Positions 1 through 6,921 of a stretch of DNA of 11,923 bases are shown one piece after another. Numbering within the stretch: the stretch's first letter is position 1; each line of letters starts with the position of its first letter. Source of the stretch: an uncultured Collinsella sp. (lineage in GTDB: Bacteria; Actinomycetota; Coriobacteriia; Coriobacteriales; Coriobacteriaceae); assembly GCA_902465425.1 (NCBI GenBank), contig CABQNA010000028.1:1-11923 (forward strand), read 5' to 3'. The notes under the pieces are model-generated. The model saw only the letters and a list, made by a program, of their open reading frames with translations, did not search any database and had not been told where the DNA came from. A program made the position numbers and the translations under genes.

Positions 1-396
1 CTCGGCCGGCATACTCAGGTTGGGGTCGAACTCGCACTCCCCCATCACCGCGCCGGCCAGAGCATAGCGCACCGACTCGCGCGGCATGTGGATAATCGGC
101 ACCTTGGTAAACGACTGAATCTGATCGTAGAAGTAGTGCGACGTGTTGCAGGGAATCGCTATGTGCGCGCAGCCCAGCGTCTCGAGTGCCTGAGCGCACT
201 CCTTCATGGTCGCCAGCAGCTCGGCATGCTCGCCAGTCTTGATGGCCAGCGTACGGTCGGGCATGGTCGACTTGGAAAGTACCACCATGTCGATATGCTC
301 CTGATCACAGGTAGCAGCCGTATGACGTACCACCTGGTCGTAGTAATACGACGTGGCCTCGGCGCCCATGCCGCCGATAACTCCCAGCTTTTCCAT
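1..396 (-). CDS. Aspartate/glutamate racemase family protein (3' end outside window)
   Basis: Predicted to interconvert L- and D-aspartate (or glutamate) by a two-cysteine, cofactor-independent mechanism in the cytoplasm. The visible 132 residues begin with the family's N-terminal GVIGGMGAEAT segment (residues 5-15). They include the first catalytic cysteine in IPCNTSH (Cys83); the second catalytic cysteine would lie beyond the window edge. The start at 396 is chosen because AAGGAGG sits just upstream; in-frame ATGs at 420 and 480 have no such site. The gene follows the D-aspartate ligase on the same strand, 84 bp downstream. That is the same pairing as the D-Asp ligase and aspartate racemase of Enterococcus faecium, so aspartate is the likely substrate. 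Substrate choice (Asp versus Glu) is inferred from context only. Confidence 0.85.
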   Translation of the reverse strand, partial: MEKLGVIGGMGAEATSYYYDQVVRHTAATCDQEHIDMVVLSKSTMPDRTLAIKTGEHAELLATMKECAQALETLGCAHIAIPCNTSHYFYDQIQSFTKVPIIHMPRESVRYALAGAVMGECEFDPNLSMPAE

Positions 397-441
397 CGCC
401 GCCTCCTTGGTGACGCCCATGCAATTGCGCGTATCATACCC

Positions 442-471
442 GCGCCCGTCCGATGCAAACCGGGCGGGCGC
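442..471 (-). repeat. GC-rich hairpin between ligase and racemase genes
   Basis: Two 11-nt arms (442-452 and 461-471) pair with one mismatch around an 8-nt loop. It lies in the 84-bp gap between the two minus-strand genes. No U-tract follows, so it is a poor intrinsic terminator; it may stabilise or attenuate the mRNA. A TATGAT sequence just downstream (about 431-438) could be a -10 element for separate racemase transcription, but no convincing -35 is seen. Confidence 0.5.
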
Positions 472-480
472 CGCGCTCAT

Positions 481-1737
481 CTACTTGTAATACGTCTTGA
501 ACAGCTTAAAGTGACGCAGCTTGGTGTGCCACATGCGCAACCAACGGTTAAAGACAAAATCACCCTTCATAAAAGAAGGATCGGCGGCCTTGCCCTCTTT
601 GGCCAGACGATGTGCCTTCGCACGCAGCTCGGGGTCCTTGACATACTTGTCAACGACGCCCATAGGAACGACCATCCACAGCGCCTCGTCCTGCGCCGTC
701 ACAAACTCCGGCTCAAACGGACGGTTATAGACGTACTCATCTACCACGTATTTAGCAACGTTAAAGCCACTATTGGTGACATAGTAATTACTGCGGCCCT
801 GACGCGTGTTGAAGTCGAAGAACTTAAACGAACCATCGCGCTGGTCGTACTTAACGTCGAAGTTGGAGAAGCCCGTAAACTTAAGGTCCTCAAGCAGCTT
901 GCGCACGCCACCCATGAGCTCGTCGTTGGGCTCAGTGATGATGCAGGCGTGGTTGCCGACACCATGGGGCTGATGCTCCTCGAGCAGCACGTGGCCCAGG
1001 CACATCATGCGGACCTTGCCGTTGCGGTCGGAATAACTGGTGAGCACGCGCATGTACTCGTCGTTGCCGGGCACGCGATCCTGCAAAATCAGGTCATCGG
1101 TGTAGCCACTGGCGTACACATCGCGAATGACCTGCTCCAGCTCGGCGCGATCGGCAATCTCGTAGGCCTTCTTCTGACCCTCGAACTCGTGCTCCCACCA
1201 CATGATGCCGTCAGAGGGCTTCAGAATCATCGGGAAGGGGAAGTCGATCTGGTCGAGCACCTCGGCGGGAGCCTCACCCTGAGCGTTGAGCATCGCCATG
1301 GTAAAGGTAAACGTATGCGGATACGGCACACCGTGCTTCTCGCACAGCTCGTAGAAGATCTCCTTCTTCTGGCACTGCTCGAGCATGCTGTAGGGTGCAT
1401 AGGGCGCGACGACGTTCGAGGCAAGCGCGCCGGCGTCCTGAGCCTGCGCGGCAAGCGCGACATAGTTGTCGCCGCAGCCCATGAGAATAATCTTCTTATC
1501 AGGATTGGCCTGTGCGACGTCGTTAACGGTTTCGATCATGACCGGCATGGTATCGATATCCACGTTGGGCGTGTAATCGATAATTTGGCTGCGATACGCG
1601 GGGCCGGTCTGGTACTTGCCAAAGACCAGGCTCTTAACCTGATACTCCTCGTAGAAAGCGCGCGCCACCGAATATGCGTTGATGTCGCCGCCGAGCAGCA
1701 CGGGAATAAACTCGCGCTCTGTAAACTGCAATGCCAT
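481..1737 (-). CDS. D-aspartate ligase, ATP-grasp (peptidoglycan cross-bridge)
   Basis: Likely activates D-aspartate with ATP and joins it to the side-chain amine of the diamino acid at position 3 of the peptidoglycan precursor (EC 6.3.1.12 type). The 418-aa protein has the ATP-grasp layout. An N-terminal domain opens with EFIPVLLGGDINAYSVAR (residues 9-26), which resembles the start of E. faecium Aslfm. ATP-binding ILKPSDG is at 171-177, and a metal/ATP-binding FKFFDFNTRQGRS stretch at 304-316. Length fits the family. The start at 1737 is preceded by AGGAAG. The aspartate racemase gene directly downstream would supply D-Asp, which supports this assignment over a generic ATP-grasp carboxylate-amine ligase. 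The diamino acid acceptor (Lys or Orn) cannot be read from the sequence. Confidence 0.85.
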   Translation of the reverse strand: MALQFTEREFIPVLLGGDINAYSVARAFYEEYQVKSLVFGKYQTGPAYRSQIIDYTPNVDIDTMPVMIETVNDVAQANPDKKIILMGCGDNYVALAAQAQDAGALASNVVAPYAPYSMLEQCQKKEIFYELCEKHGVPYPHTFTFTMAMLNAQGEAPAEVLDQIDFPFPMILKPSDGIMWWEHEFEGQKKAYEIADRAELEQVIRDVYASGYTDDLILQDRVPGNDEYMRVLTSYSDRNGKVRMMCLGHVLLEEHQPHGVGNHACIITEPNDELMGGVRKLLEDLKFTGFSNFDVKYDQRDGSFKFFDFNTRQGRSNYYVTNSGFNVAKYVVDEYVYNRPFEPEFVTAQDEALWMVVPMGVVDKYVKDPELRAKAHRLAKEGKAADPSFMKGDFVFNRWLRMWHTKLRHFKLFKTYYK

Positions 1738-1944
1738 GGAAACTTCCTATCTAGAACTGCCCACACGACGGGCGGTCTTTGTGCAACTGATTCATTCTAG
1801 CGTGCCAAACTGCCGCTTCCCAAAGTTCCACCATATCTATGGCAAGCAGGCGCTTATGATCGAGCCCGCAGGGTTCCGTAACGTTAAAGTTGAACTCTAT
1901 GGTTTCTTAACAATTCACTATAACTGCAGGTCAAGGCCAAAACC

Positions 1945-1981
1945 TCAAGTTCAACTTGACCCTTTAGAACCTTTAAGGTTC
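1945..1981. promoter_or_regulatory. Two phased 15-bp palindromes in divergent intergenic region
   Basis: The 314 bp between the ligase start (1737) and the hydrolase start (2052) hold no gene. They contain TCAAGTT-C-AACTTGA (1945-1959) and GAACCTT-T-AAGGTTC (1967-1981), both perfect, with centres 22 bp apart, about two helical turns. The half-site TCAAGTTGA recurs at 1980-1988 and a related AAGTTGAAC at 1887-1895. The first palindrome resembles MerR/SoxR-class operators (inference). A possible minus-strand promoter is TTGAGG (1948-1943) with TATAGT (1922-1917) and an unusually long 20-bp spacer; a plus-strand -10 could be TAGAAT at 2004-2009. The bound regulator is unknown and not encoded here. 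Confidence 0.6.
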
Positions 1982-2051
1982 AAGTTGAGGTCGAAAGCAG
2001 TAGTAGAATACACCTCGACCAATAACCTACGATTGATTGCAGAGGGACTGG

Positions 2052-3164
2052 ATGCAGCATTCGAACCATCGCACCGCAGCGCTCGTCGCGTCGAAGCCGG
2101 CTCGTATCATCACGAGCGCCGCGCTCGCCGTCGCGCTGACGGCCACGCCGATGCTCTCCCCCGTCGCGGCCTATGCCGCCTCGCAGGCAACGCAGGATCA
2201 GCTTTCCGCCGCCCAGAAAAAAATCGAGGACGCTACGAGCGCCTACAACGACGCCCGAACCAAGCTCGAGGATCTGCAGAAGCAGATCGACTCCAATGAG
2301 GCGAACATCGATAAGATTGAGGCCGAGCTACCCGAGCAGCAGGCCAAGGCAAGCTCCGCCATGCGCGATCTGTATAAGTACCAGAAGGGCACCAGCCCCA
2401 TCGTGAGCTTCCTGGTGAACACGCAGAGCTTGGGCGACTTTATCACCACCTGCAAATACACCAACCAGATTACGAGCTCGAGCGTCGACGAGATCGAAGA
2501 GCTTAACAAGAACAAAACCGAGCTCGATCAGGCCAAGTCTCAGCTCGAGGGCGAGCAAAAGAATGCCGAGGACGCGCTGGCGCAGGCTCAGCAGCTCCGC
2601 AGCGAGGCGCAGGCAAAGGCCGAGCAGGAAAATGCCGCCGAGCTGGCAAAGCTCGAGGCCGACAAGGCCGCTGCCGCCGAGAAGCTCTCGGGTACCGGCG
2701 TGAGTGGCAATAACTCCAACAGTCAGGCCACCAACTCCAACACCACCATCGACACCACGCCGAACAGCCCCAACAGCGGCAATTCCGATTACGACTCGTT
2801 CATTAACGAGTGGACGAGCCGCATCGACAACTACCTTGCCGGCTCCCCTATGGCAGGCCAGGGCTACAACTTTGCCGTTGCCGCATGGAATACCGGCGTC
2901 GATCCCCGTTGGTCCCCCGCCATCGCCTGCATCGAGAGCAGCAAGGGCCTCTATTGCGCCGGCTCCTATAACGCCTGGGGCTGGAGTGCCCGCGGCGGCG
3001 GTTGGCGTAGCTTTGGCAGCTGGAGCGAGAGCGTCTCTGCCCACGTTGCCTACCTGGGCGCCAACTATGGCTCCACGCTTACCCCGGCAGCCGCCAAGAA
3101 GTACTGCCCGCCCACGTGGCAGGACTGGTACAACAAGGTCGCCAATCAAATGAACCGTATTTAA
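2052..3164 (+). CDS. Secreted coiled-coil peptidoglycan hydrolase, lysozyme-like C-terminus
   Basis: Predicted exported cell-wall hydrolase of 370 aa. Residues 1-42 form a signal peptide (basic start, hydrophobic segment, likely cleavage after AYA). Two coiled-coil stretches follow (about 45-103 and 145-213), resembling the N-terminal domain of PcsB/CwlO proteins. An Asn/Ser/Thr-rich linker spans 215-245. The C-terminal 125 residues look like a lysozyme/lytic-transglycosylase fold: candidate catalytic Glu295 in CIESSKG and a following NAWGW motif. Three cysteines here (293, 302, 352) could allow a disulfide. The ATG at 2052 is chosen because AGAGGGA lies just upstream; an in-frame TTG at 2037 is an alternative. 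Divergent from the D-Asp ligase, so wall synthesis and turnover genes share a control region. Exact bond cleaved is unknown. Confidence 0.8.
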   Translation: MQHSNHRTAALVASKPARIITSAALAVALTATPMLSPVAAYAASQATQDQLSAAQKKIEDATSAYNDARTKLEDLQKQIDSNEANIDKIEAELPEQQAKASSAMRDLYKYQKGTSPIVSFLVNTQSLGDFITTCKYTNQITSSSVDEIEELNKNKTELDQAKSQLEGEQKNAEDALAQAQQLRSEAQAKAEQENAAELAKLEADKAAAAEKLSGTGVSGNNSNSQATNSNTTIDTTPNSPNSGNSDYDSFINEWTSRIDNYLAGSPMAGQGYNFAVAAWNTGVDPRWSPAIACIESSKGLYCAGSYNAWGWSARGGGWRSFGSWSESVSAHVAYLGANYGSTLTPAAAKKYCPPTWQDWYNKVANQMNRI

Positions 3165-3173
3165 GTGCAACTG

Positions 3174-3199
3174 CAAAGGGCCCCAGACGGGGCCCCTTT
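3174..3199. terminator. Bidirectional terminator between converging genes
   Basis: GGGCCCC (3178-3184), a 4-nt loop AGAC, and GGGGCCC (3189-3195) form a 7-bp GC stem, flanked by AAA on the left and CTTT on the right. It lies 10 bp after the hydrolase stop and just beyond the converging kinase stop. The T-run is short, so termination may be partial. Confidence 0.75.
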
Positions 3200-3206
3200 C
3201 GATTAT

Positions 3207-4619
3207 CTAAGAGACGACACCGGTCGCGTTACCGATAACAACGACGACGCACATGACGGCAAACATAAACCCGAGCGCCTTGAACCATAGCTCGACAAAA
3301 GCACTCCCCCGATACCGATCGAGAACGGGAAAACGACGTCGAAGCCTACGCCGGTCGAGCATTCCGAATGTAATGAGCAGCACCAGGCCATCGACCATAA
3401 AGAAATACTCAAGTGCCAAAAACCACGTTGGATAGTTTCGGTTTTCGCCCGTCGGCGTAAATACCGCAAAATGGCTGCCCATCAGCAGCAACAATGTTGT
3501 CGCATAGACGCATCCATTCCATATACGCCCCACGGGCTCGGGGATACGCGAGAGCAGACGCGCACATTTGGACGTCACGGGAGAGACGATCGAACGCCGG
3601 TTTGCAGAAGACGGAAGCGAGAGGGCAACCGGCTGCTGTACCCGCTGCACCTGTGACGCCGCGACCTGGGGCACACTGGCAGCAGAAAAGGTCACGGGCG
3701 ACGGTGCGGGGAGACATAGCTCATATGCCGCACGCGCAGCATGCCCCAGTGCCTTTGCGCTCGCAAAGCGCTTGGCGGGATCGAGCGCCATCGCCATGCA
3801 AATCACATCCGCCAGCGGAACAGGAATGCCATGCGCCTCGCATTGCTCACGTATGTCCCGCCCCGGTTTGGGATCAGCCCCCGTCAGACAAAAGAACAGC
3901 AGCGCGCCAAGCGCGTAAATATCGCTGCGAACGCTCGTCTGCCCAAACCCAAACTGCTCGGGCGGCGCATAGGAACGCGTGCCAAACTTGACGGTGTCGG
4001 CGTCGGCGCCATCGCGCCAAACGCGCGCAATTCCCAGATCAATAATCACCAGCGAGGAAAAGGTCATGCCGGCATCGGTCGCGTATCTCACGCCCGATAC
4101 GATGATGTTCGAGGGTTTAAGGTCGCGGTGAATTACCGGTACCCCTGGCTCCCCCGCAGCTGCAAAACCAGCATGCAGCTCGCCCACCGCTTCACACAGA
4201 ACGGGATACAGCTCGCGGGCATAATCGGGCGTCGCGCCCAGGCGCCCCACGAGCGCCTCGAGCGTCTCGCCTTCGACATATTCCATCACCACATCGAGCT
4301 CCTCGCCCGCACGGCGGCAATCGACAATCCGGGGTAAGTGTTCAAAACGGCGTCCGGCCCGCTGAGCCGCAAACAGGCGCTCGTAGGCCCCGCCAATCTG
4401 CGCCGAAGCATCGATGCGCTTGCGGACAAAAGGACCGAGAGACCCGCCGCCAGAGCCCTCAAAATTGACGAGTTCGGTCGTCTCTACATCCGAAAGTTTG
4501 AGCACGCGCTCCACACGATAGCTGTCATCGCGGTCGAGCGACGCCAAATGCTCGACAAGCGAAACAGTCAGCTCGTCATCGGAATATGTTGGGCTCTGAG
4601 TATCCATAGCGTCCATCAT
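3207..4619 (-). CDS. Membrane-anchored Ser/Thr protein kinase
   Basis: Hanks-type protein kinase followed by three membrane helices; 470 aa from the start used here. Visible motifs are a probable ATP-binding Lys67 in FVRKRI, the catalytic loop HRDLKPSN at 164-171 (Asp166), DLG at 194-196 in place of DFG, and APPEQ at 218-222. A classic glycine-rich loop is not evident. Helices lie near 367-388, 400-420 and 442-462, so the kinase domain should be cytoplasmic. The frame stays open to an ATG at 4700, six bases after the HTH stop, which would allow translational coupling. The extra 27 codons, however, run through a perfect hairpin, use atypical codons and lack family similarity, so ATG 4619 (or 4607) is preferred; none has a good ribosome binding site. 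Substrates are unknown; the HTH protein next door is an obvious candidate. Confidence 0.88.
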   Translation of the reverse strand: MMDAMDTQSPTYSDDELTVSLVEHLASLDRDDSYRVERVLKLSDVETTELVNFEGSGGGSLGPFVRKRIDASAQIGGAYERLFAAQRAGRRFEHLPRIVDCRRAGEELDVVMEYVEGETLEALVGRLGATPDYARELYPVLCEAVGELHAGFAAAGEPGVPVIHRDLKPSNIIVSGVRYATDAGMTFSSLVIIDLGIARVWRDGADADTVKFGTRSYAPPEQFGFGQTSVRSDIYALGALLFFCLTGADPKPGRDIREQCEAHGIPVPLADVICMAMALDPAKRFASAKALGHAARAAYELCLPAPSPVTFSAASVPQVAASQVQRVQQPVALSLPSSANRRSIVSPVTSKCARLLSRIPEPVGRIWNGCVYATTLLLLMGSHFAVFTPTGENRNYPTWFLALEYFFMVDGLVLLITFGMLDRRRLRRRFPVLDRYRGSAFVELWFKALGFMFAVMCVVVVIGNATGVVS

Positions 4620-4625
4620 AACGCA

Positions 4626-4655
4626 GGGTGCGGACACCCCATGGTGTCCGCACCC
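4626..4655 (-). repeat. Perfect 13-bp hairpin between HTH and kinase genes
   Basis: GGGTGCGGACACC (4626-4638) and GGTGTCCGCACCC (4643-4655) are exact inverted repeats around a 4-nt loop. On the transcribed strand the hairpin ends 6 nt before the ATG at 4619. No U-tract follows. It may attenuate transcription or limit kinase translation relative to the HTH gene, and it argues that this stretch is not coding. Confidence 0.7.
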
Positions 4656-4706
4656 CGTTCGTTCGCATGGTTGTTCTGGTGACACCGCCGGCTCAGCCAT
4701 CGGCCA

Positions 4707-5129
4707 CTAACTCACCGTTTCCTCGCCAAAGCGGTACAGCTCTTCATTGACCTTTTGGAGGCTACAGCCACGGTCGATGCAAAAGATAATGATTGCATCG
4801 CGACGGTCCTTGCAGTTGAGGACGCTCACTCCGGCAGCCGTCAGGGCGCGGTTGGTCTCCTTGAGCGTCAACGCCATTGCAAAGGCAATCTGCAGCACCT
4901 TGTTGCGGCTCGGATGCCGCGCACCGGTAAAAATCTGATAACCAAAAGTCTCATTGAGGTCGGCCATACGCACCACGCGCGAACGCTCGAGCCCCTTCTC
5001 TTGCAGCAACTGCTTTAAGTAATCCGAAAGCGACGGGGCGGCAAAGTCGTGTTCTTTGATATAGCCATCGATGTTTGGCGCGTCGAGGAGTTCATTGAGT
5101 AACTCGTCCGTCAGCTTTTTCTCGGGCAT
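4707..5129 (-). CDS. Helix-turn-helix protein paired with kinase
   Basis: Small 140-aa cytoplasmic protein. Residues about 34-98 read as an XRE-like helix-turn-helix: SLSDYLKQLLQEKGL is followed by the turn and putative recognition helix DLNETFGYQIFTGAR (58-70 region). The C-terminal 40 residues (CKDRRDAIIIFCIDRGCSLQKVNEEL) form a second small helical unit. The start at 5129 has a strong GGAGGTGAG site. It lies 39 bp downstream of the lipoprotein gene and just ahead of the kinase gene, suggesting an operon. I recall similar proteins beside kinases in gut Firmicutes and Actinobacteria, but no established function. A DNA-binding role is inferred; phosphorylation by the kinase is a hypothesis. 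Confidence 0.75.
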   Translation of the reverse strand: MPEKKLTDELLNELLDAPNIDGYIKEHDFAAPSLSDYLKQLLQEKGLERSRVVRMADLNETFGYQIFTGARHPSRNKVLQIAFAMALTLKETNRALTAAGVSVLNCKDRRDAIIIFCIDRGCSLQKVNEELYRFGEETVS

Positions 5130-5168
5130 ACGACCTCACCTCCCATACGGCGCAACGGTAGCGACATG

Positions 5169-5711
5169 TTAGGCCAGCACCCAGCTTGCAGCGGCAGACT
5201 TATCAAACACGTTGGCAAAATAGAGAGCCTTCTTGATGTCACCATCAAAGTAGATATTGCCCGCCACGGAACCGCCGGCGGCAAGGGTACCAGACTGCAG
5301 TTCATCGGAGCCCTCGCTGTAATAACCCTGGTTCTGCTGAGCACCGTTGGCGTCCTCGCCCTTCCAGTCGTAGATATTGTAATCTGCGCCCTCATCGCCA
5401 TTGTTGACGTACGTGACGTGAATGCCCGTCATGGTCGAACCGTCATAATTTGTGAGGCCGGGCTGGACGGAATCGACGACGACGGAAAGACCGGCAGCCG
5501 TGGTCACCGTCGTACCAACCGCCAGGTCAGTCGTAGGCTGCTCTTCCTGCTTCGTCTCTTCCTTCTTGTCACCATCGCCGGCATCCTCGGTGACGGTCGC
5601 CTTGTCGCTACCACAACCGGCAAGAAGACCGGCAGTCCCCAAAGCGACGGTGGCGAATGCGCCAAGTGCAGCGCGACGGCTCAGCAGCACTTCGTTTTCG
5701 AGCTTATTCAT
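5169..5711 (-). CDS. Tat-type lipoprotein, DUF4352-like
   Basis: Predicted surface lipoprotein of 180 aa. A twin-arginine SRRAALG (residues 11-17), a hydrophobic stretch, and a lipobox ending LAGC (lipidated Cys33) form the signal peptide. An acidic, charged linker (about 37-60) leads to a beta-rich domain with a pattern typical of DUF4352 immunoglobulin-like proteins: a DSVQPGL segment, then VTYVNNGDEGADYNIYDW. Adjacent ATGs at 5714 and 5711 are possible; 5711 gives the better 7-nt spacing from AGGAAGG. The HTH and kinase genes follow on the same strand, so it may be the sensing or outer part of that cassette (inference). Its ribosome binding site lies inside a long inverted repeat. Confidence 0.8.
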   Translation of the reverse strand: MNKLENEVLLSRRAALGAFATVALGTAGLLAGCGSDKATVTEDAGDGDKKEETKQEEQPTTDLAVGTTVTTAAGLSVVVDSVQPGLTNYDGSTMTGIHVTYVNNGDEGADYNIYDWKGEDANGAQQNQGYYSEGSDELQSGTLAAGGSVAGNIYFDGDIKKALYFANVFDKSAAASWVLA

Positions 5712-5716
5712 CATGC

Positions 5717-5770
5717 ATCCTTCCTACGATCCGGCTACCGCGCCGGCACACAGCACATCGTAGGAAGGAT
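5717..5770 (-). promoter_or_regulatory. Inverted repeat enclosing the lipoprotein ribosome binding site
   Basis: ATCCTTCCTACGAT (5717-5730) and ATCGTAGGAAGGAT (5757-5770) are exact 14-bp inverted repeats. The 26-bp loop holds a further CCGGC/GCCGG pair (5731-5746). In the lipoprotein mRNA the downstream arm contains the entire AGGAAGG site, two bases before the first ATG, so the stem would block ribosome access. If instead transcription starts inside the left arm (possible -10 TTTAAT at 5774-5769), the repeat would act as a DNA operator. A separate small palindrome TTAGCT-GAG-AGCTAA lies at 5785-5799. Confidence 0.65.
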
Positions 5771-5875
5771 TAAATTTGAATTCATTAGCTGAGAGCTAAG
5801 GTTGCGGTAAACGGCCAATGCAGTTATCCAAACGCCAAGCAAACGCACTTTGCGCGACCGTCTGCTGGCAGTGCA

Positions 5876-6199
5876 TCAACCCACCGTGACGGATTCCCCG
5901 GTAAAGGCACTGATCATCAACAGGACAAAGAACACCAGGTAGCTGACACTCAGCGGGTACGCAATGATCAAGAAGACGACCCATCCAACATTGGTCTTAC
6001 CATCGGCACGACGTTGCTCGCGAGAACGGCACAGCCAGACCGTCACGCCAATGGCCACAATCAGCAGCACGAGCGCCGCCGCGGCCAACCCGGCAAGCGC
6101 AAGCATCACGCCAATGCTCACAGCAATAACCGGAAGCAGTAGCAAGCCACACCCGCATCCACCCGGACTATATACGGAAGACTGTCGGCGTCGCCTCAT
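5876..6199 (-). CDS. Small two-helix membrane protein, unknown function
   Basis: A 107-aa protein that I do not recognise. A basic start (MRRRRQSS) and a GGCGCG stretch precede a long hydrophobic segment (about residues 17-56, possibly one or two helices). A charged loop CRSREQRRADGK and a second hydrophobic segment (about 71-100) follow. The ATG at 6199 is preceded by GGGGGG with 5-nt spacing; an in-frame GTG at 6205 lacks a spaced site. It begins 25 bp after the antitoxin stop, so it may be co-transcribed with the toxin-antitoxin pair. About 165 bp of non-coding sequence separate it from the lipoprotein start. Confidence 0.65.
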   Translation of the reverse strand: MRRRRQSSVYSPGGCGCGLLLLPVIAVSIGVMLALAGLAAAALVLLIVAIGVTVWLCRSREQRRADGKTNVGWVVFLIIAYPLSVSYLVFFVLLMISAFTGESVTVG

Positions 6200-6224
6200 C
6201 GCCACCCCCCATCATCTTTGAGCA

Positions 6225-6566
6225 CTACAGTGCGATGGCCTGCTGAACAGGAACGATCTTATCGAGTTCCGGTTCGATCCGCCTTTTCTCGGCCTCAAGG
6301 TCAAACGCCACCTGAGCGCGCAGCCAATAACCATCCGTCAGGCCAAAATAACGGCAAAGACGGAGGTCGGTGTCGGCCGTCACGCGACGTTTTCCCAAGA
6401 CAATCTGCCCGATACGCTGAGCCGGAATCCCGGTCTCTTTCGCAAGGCGATATTGAGAAATGCCCATGGGAACAAGAAACTCCTCTTTGAGAAGCTCACC
6501 AGGAGTCACCGGCGACAGCAAATCGGCCGAAGTCTCATCACTTGTGATAATCGACGATTTCGGCAT
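6225..6566 (-). CDS. higA: HigA-type antitoxin, XRE family
   Basis: Antitoxin of a type II toxin-antitoxin pair, expected to bind and neutralise the HigB toxin and to repress the operon. The 113-aa protein has the HigA pattern: PGELLKEEFL followed by a helix-turn-helix (SQYRLAKETGIPAQRIGQIVLGKRR region) and the conserved DTDLRLCRYFGLTDGYWLRAQ segment. The frame is open upstream to 6641, but the ATG at 6566 has an AGGAGA site and overlaps the toxin gene end by 29 bp, which suggests translational coupling. Toxin-before-antitoxin order is typical of higBA. Confidence 0.88.
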   Translation of the reverse strand: MPKSSIITSDETSADLLSPVTPGELLKEEFLVPMGISQYRLAKETGIPAQRIGQIVLGKRRVTADTDLRLCRYFGLTDGYWLRAQVAFDLEAEKRRIEPELDKIVPVQQAIAL

Positions 6567-6819
6567 TCCAAGCCATCTCCTGTCTCCACTCAAAACAGAC
6601 CCGATAGCGCTCGTTAACACGGATGCTATATTGACCGGCACGATCGCCCTTCAAAGCTTCCAGGCGGTTGCCCGGTGGAACGCGAAGATCATCAAGCGAA
6701 GCGCAAACCTGCAGTTGGCGAATCTTCCTCAACGCAACACGCTCAAAGGGCACGAACCTCCTGACCCGCACACCCATGGCAAAGCGTTCGGTATCCTCAT
6801 CTTTATACGATGCAATCAT
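6538..6819 (-). CDS. higB: HigB-type toxin, RelE superfamily
   Basis: Probable ribosome-dependent mRNA endonuclease toxin of 93 aa. The C-terminal half carries the family signature: RLEALKGDRAGQYSIRVNERYRVCFEW followed by AEIVDYH near the end. Typical basic and aromatic residues of HigB proteins are kept, and the length is normal, so it is probably active. The start at 6819 has an AAGG site 8 nt upstream. It is the first gene of the pair, expressed from a promoter with a palindromic operator. Confidence 0.88.
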   Translation of the reverse strand: MIASYKDEDTERFAMGVRVRRFVPFERVALRKIRQLQVCASLDDLRVPPGNRLEALKGDRAGQYSIRVNERYRVCFEWRQEMAWNAEIVDYHK

Positions 6820-6830
6820 AGTATCGCCTT

Positions 6831-6876
6831 ACGTTAGTAACGTCAAACGTTTCTATAGACTTACATCTCTATTATA
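6831..6876 (-). promoter_or_regulatory. higBA promoter and operator
   Basis: ACGTTA-G-TAACGT (6831-6843) is a perfect 13-bp palindrome ahead of the toxin start, and AAACGTTT (6845-6852) is a shorter one beside it. A consensus -10 TATAAT lies on the minus strand at 6876-6871; no good -35 is seen at normal spacing. Further ACGTTT-like half sites occur at 6880-6886. The layout suits HigA autorepression (inference). Confidence 0.55.
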
Positions 6877-6921
6877 TCGTACGTTTGTTCGTGTTTTCTA
6901 GAACAAATTGTCCTTCGCGCC

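Noticed and set aside
88..1800. 570-codon plus-strand open frame across the ligase and racemase genes
   Set aside because: It is antisense to two well-supported genes, has no family resemblance, and arises from GC-rich codon bias in the opposite strand.
2328..3176. 282-codon minus-strand open frame opposite the secreted hydrolase
   Set aside because: It overlaps a gene with a clear signal peptide, coiled coils and catalytic-domain motifs, and its own product is low-complexity Gly/Ala/Val/Leu.
6567..6641. Longer N-terminus for the HigA antitoxin
   Set aside because: The extra residues overlap deep into the toxin gene and lack a ribosome binding site, while ATG 6566 has AGGAGA upstream and matches family length.
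6225..6819. Toxin-antitoxin pair as part of a novel defence island
   Set aside because: It looks like an ordinary higBA module; no nucleases, integrase, repeats or other defence genes flank it.
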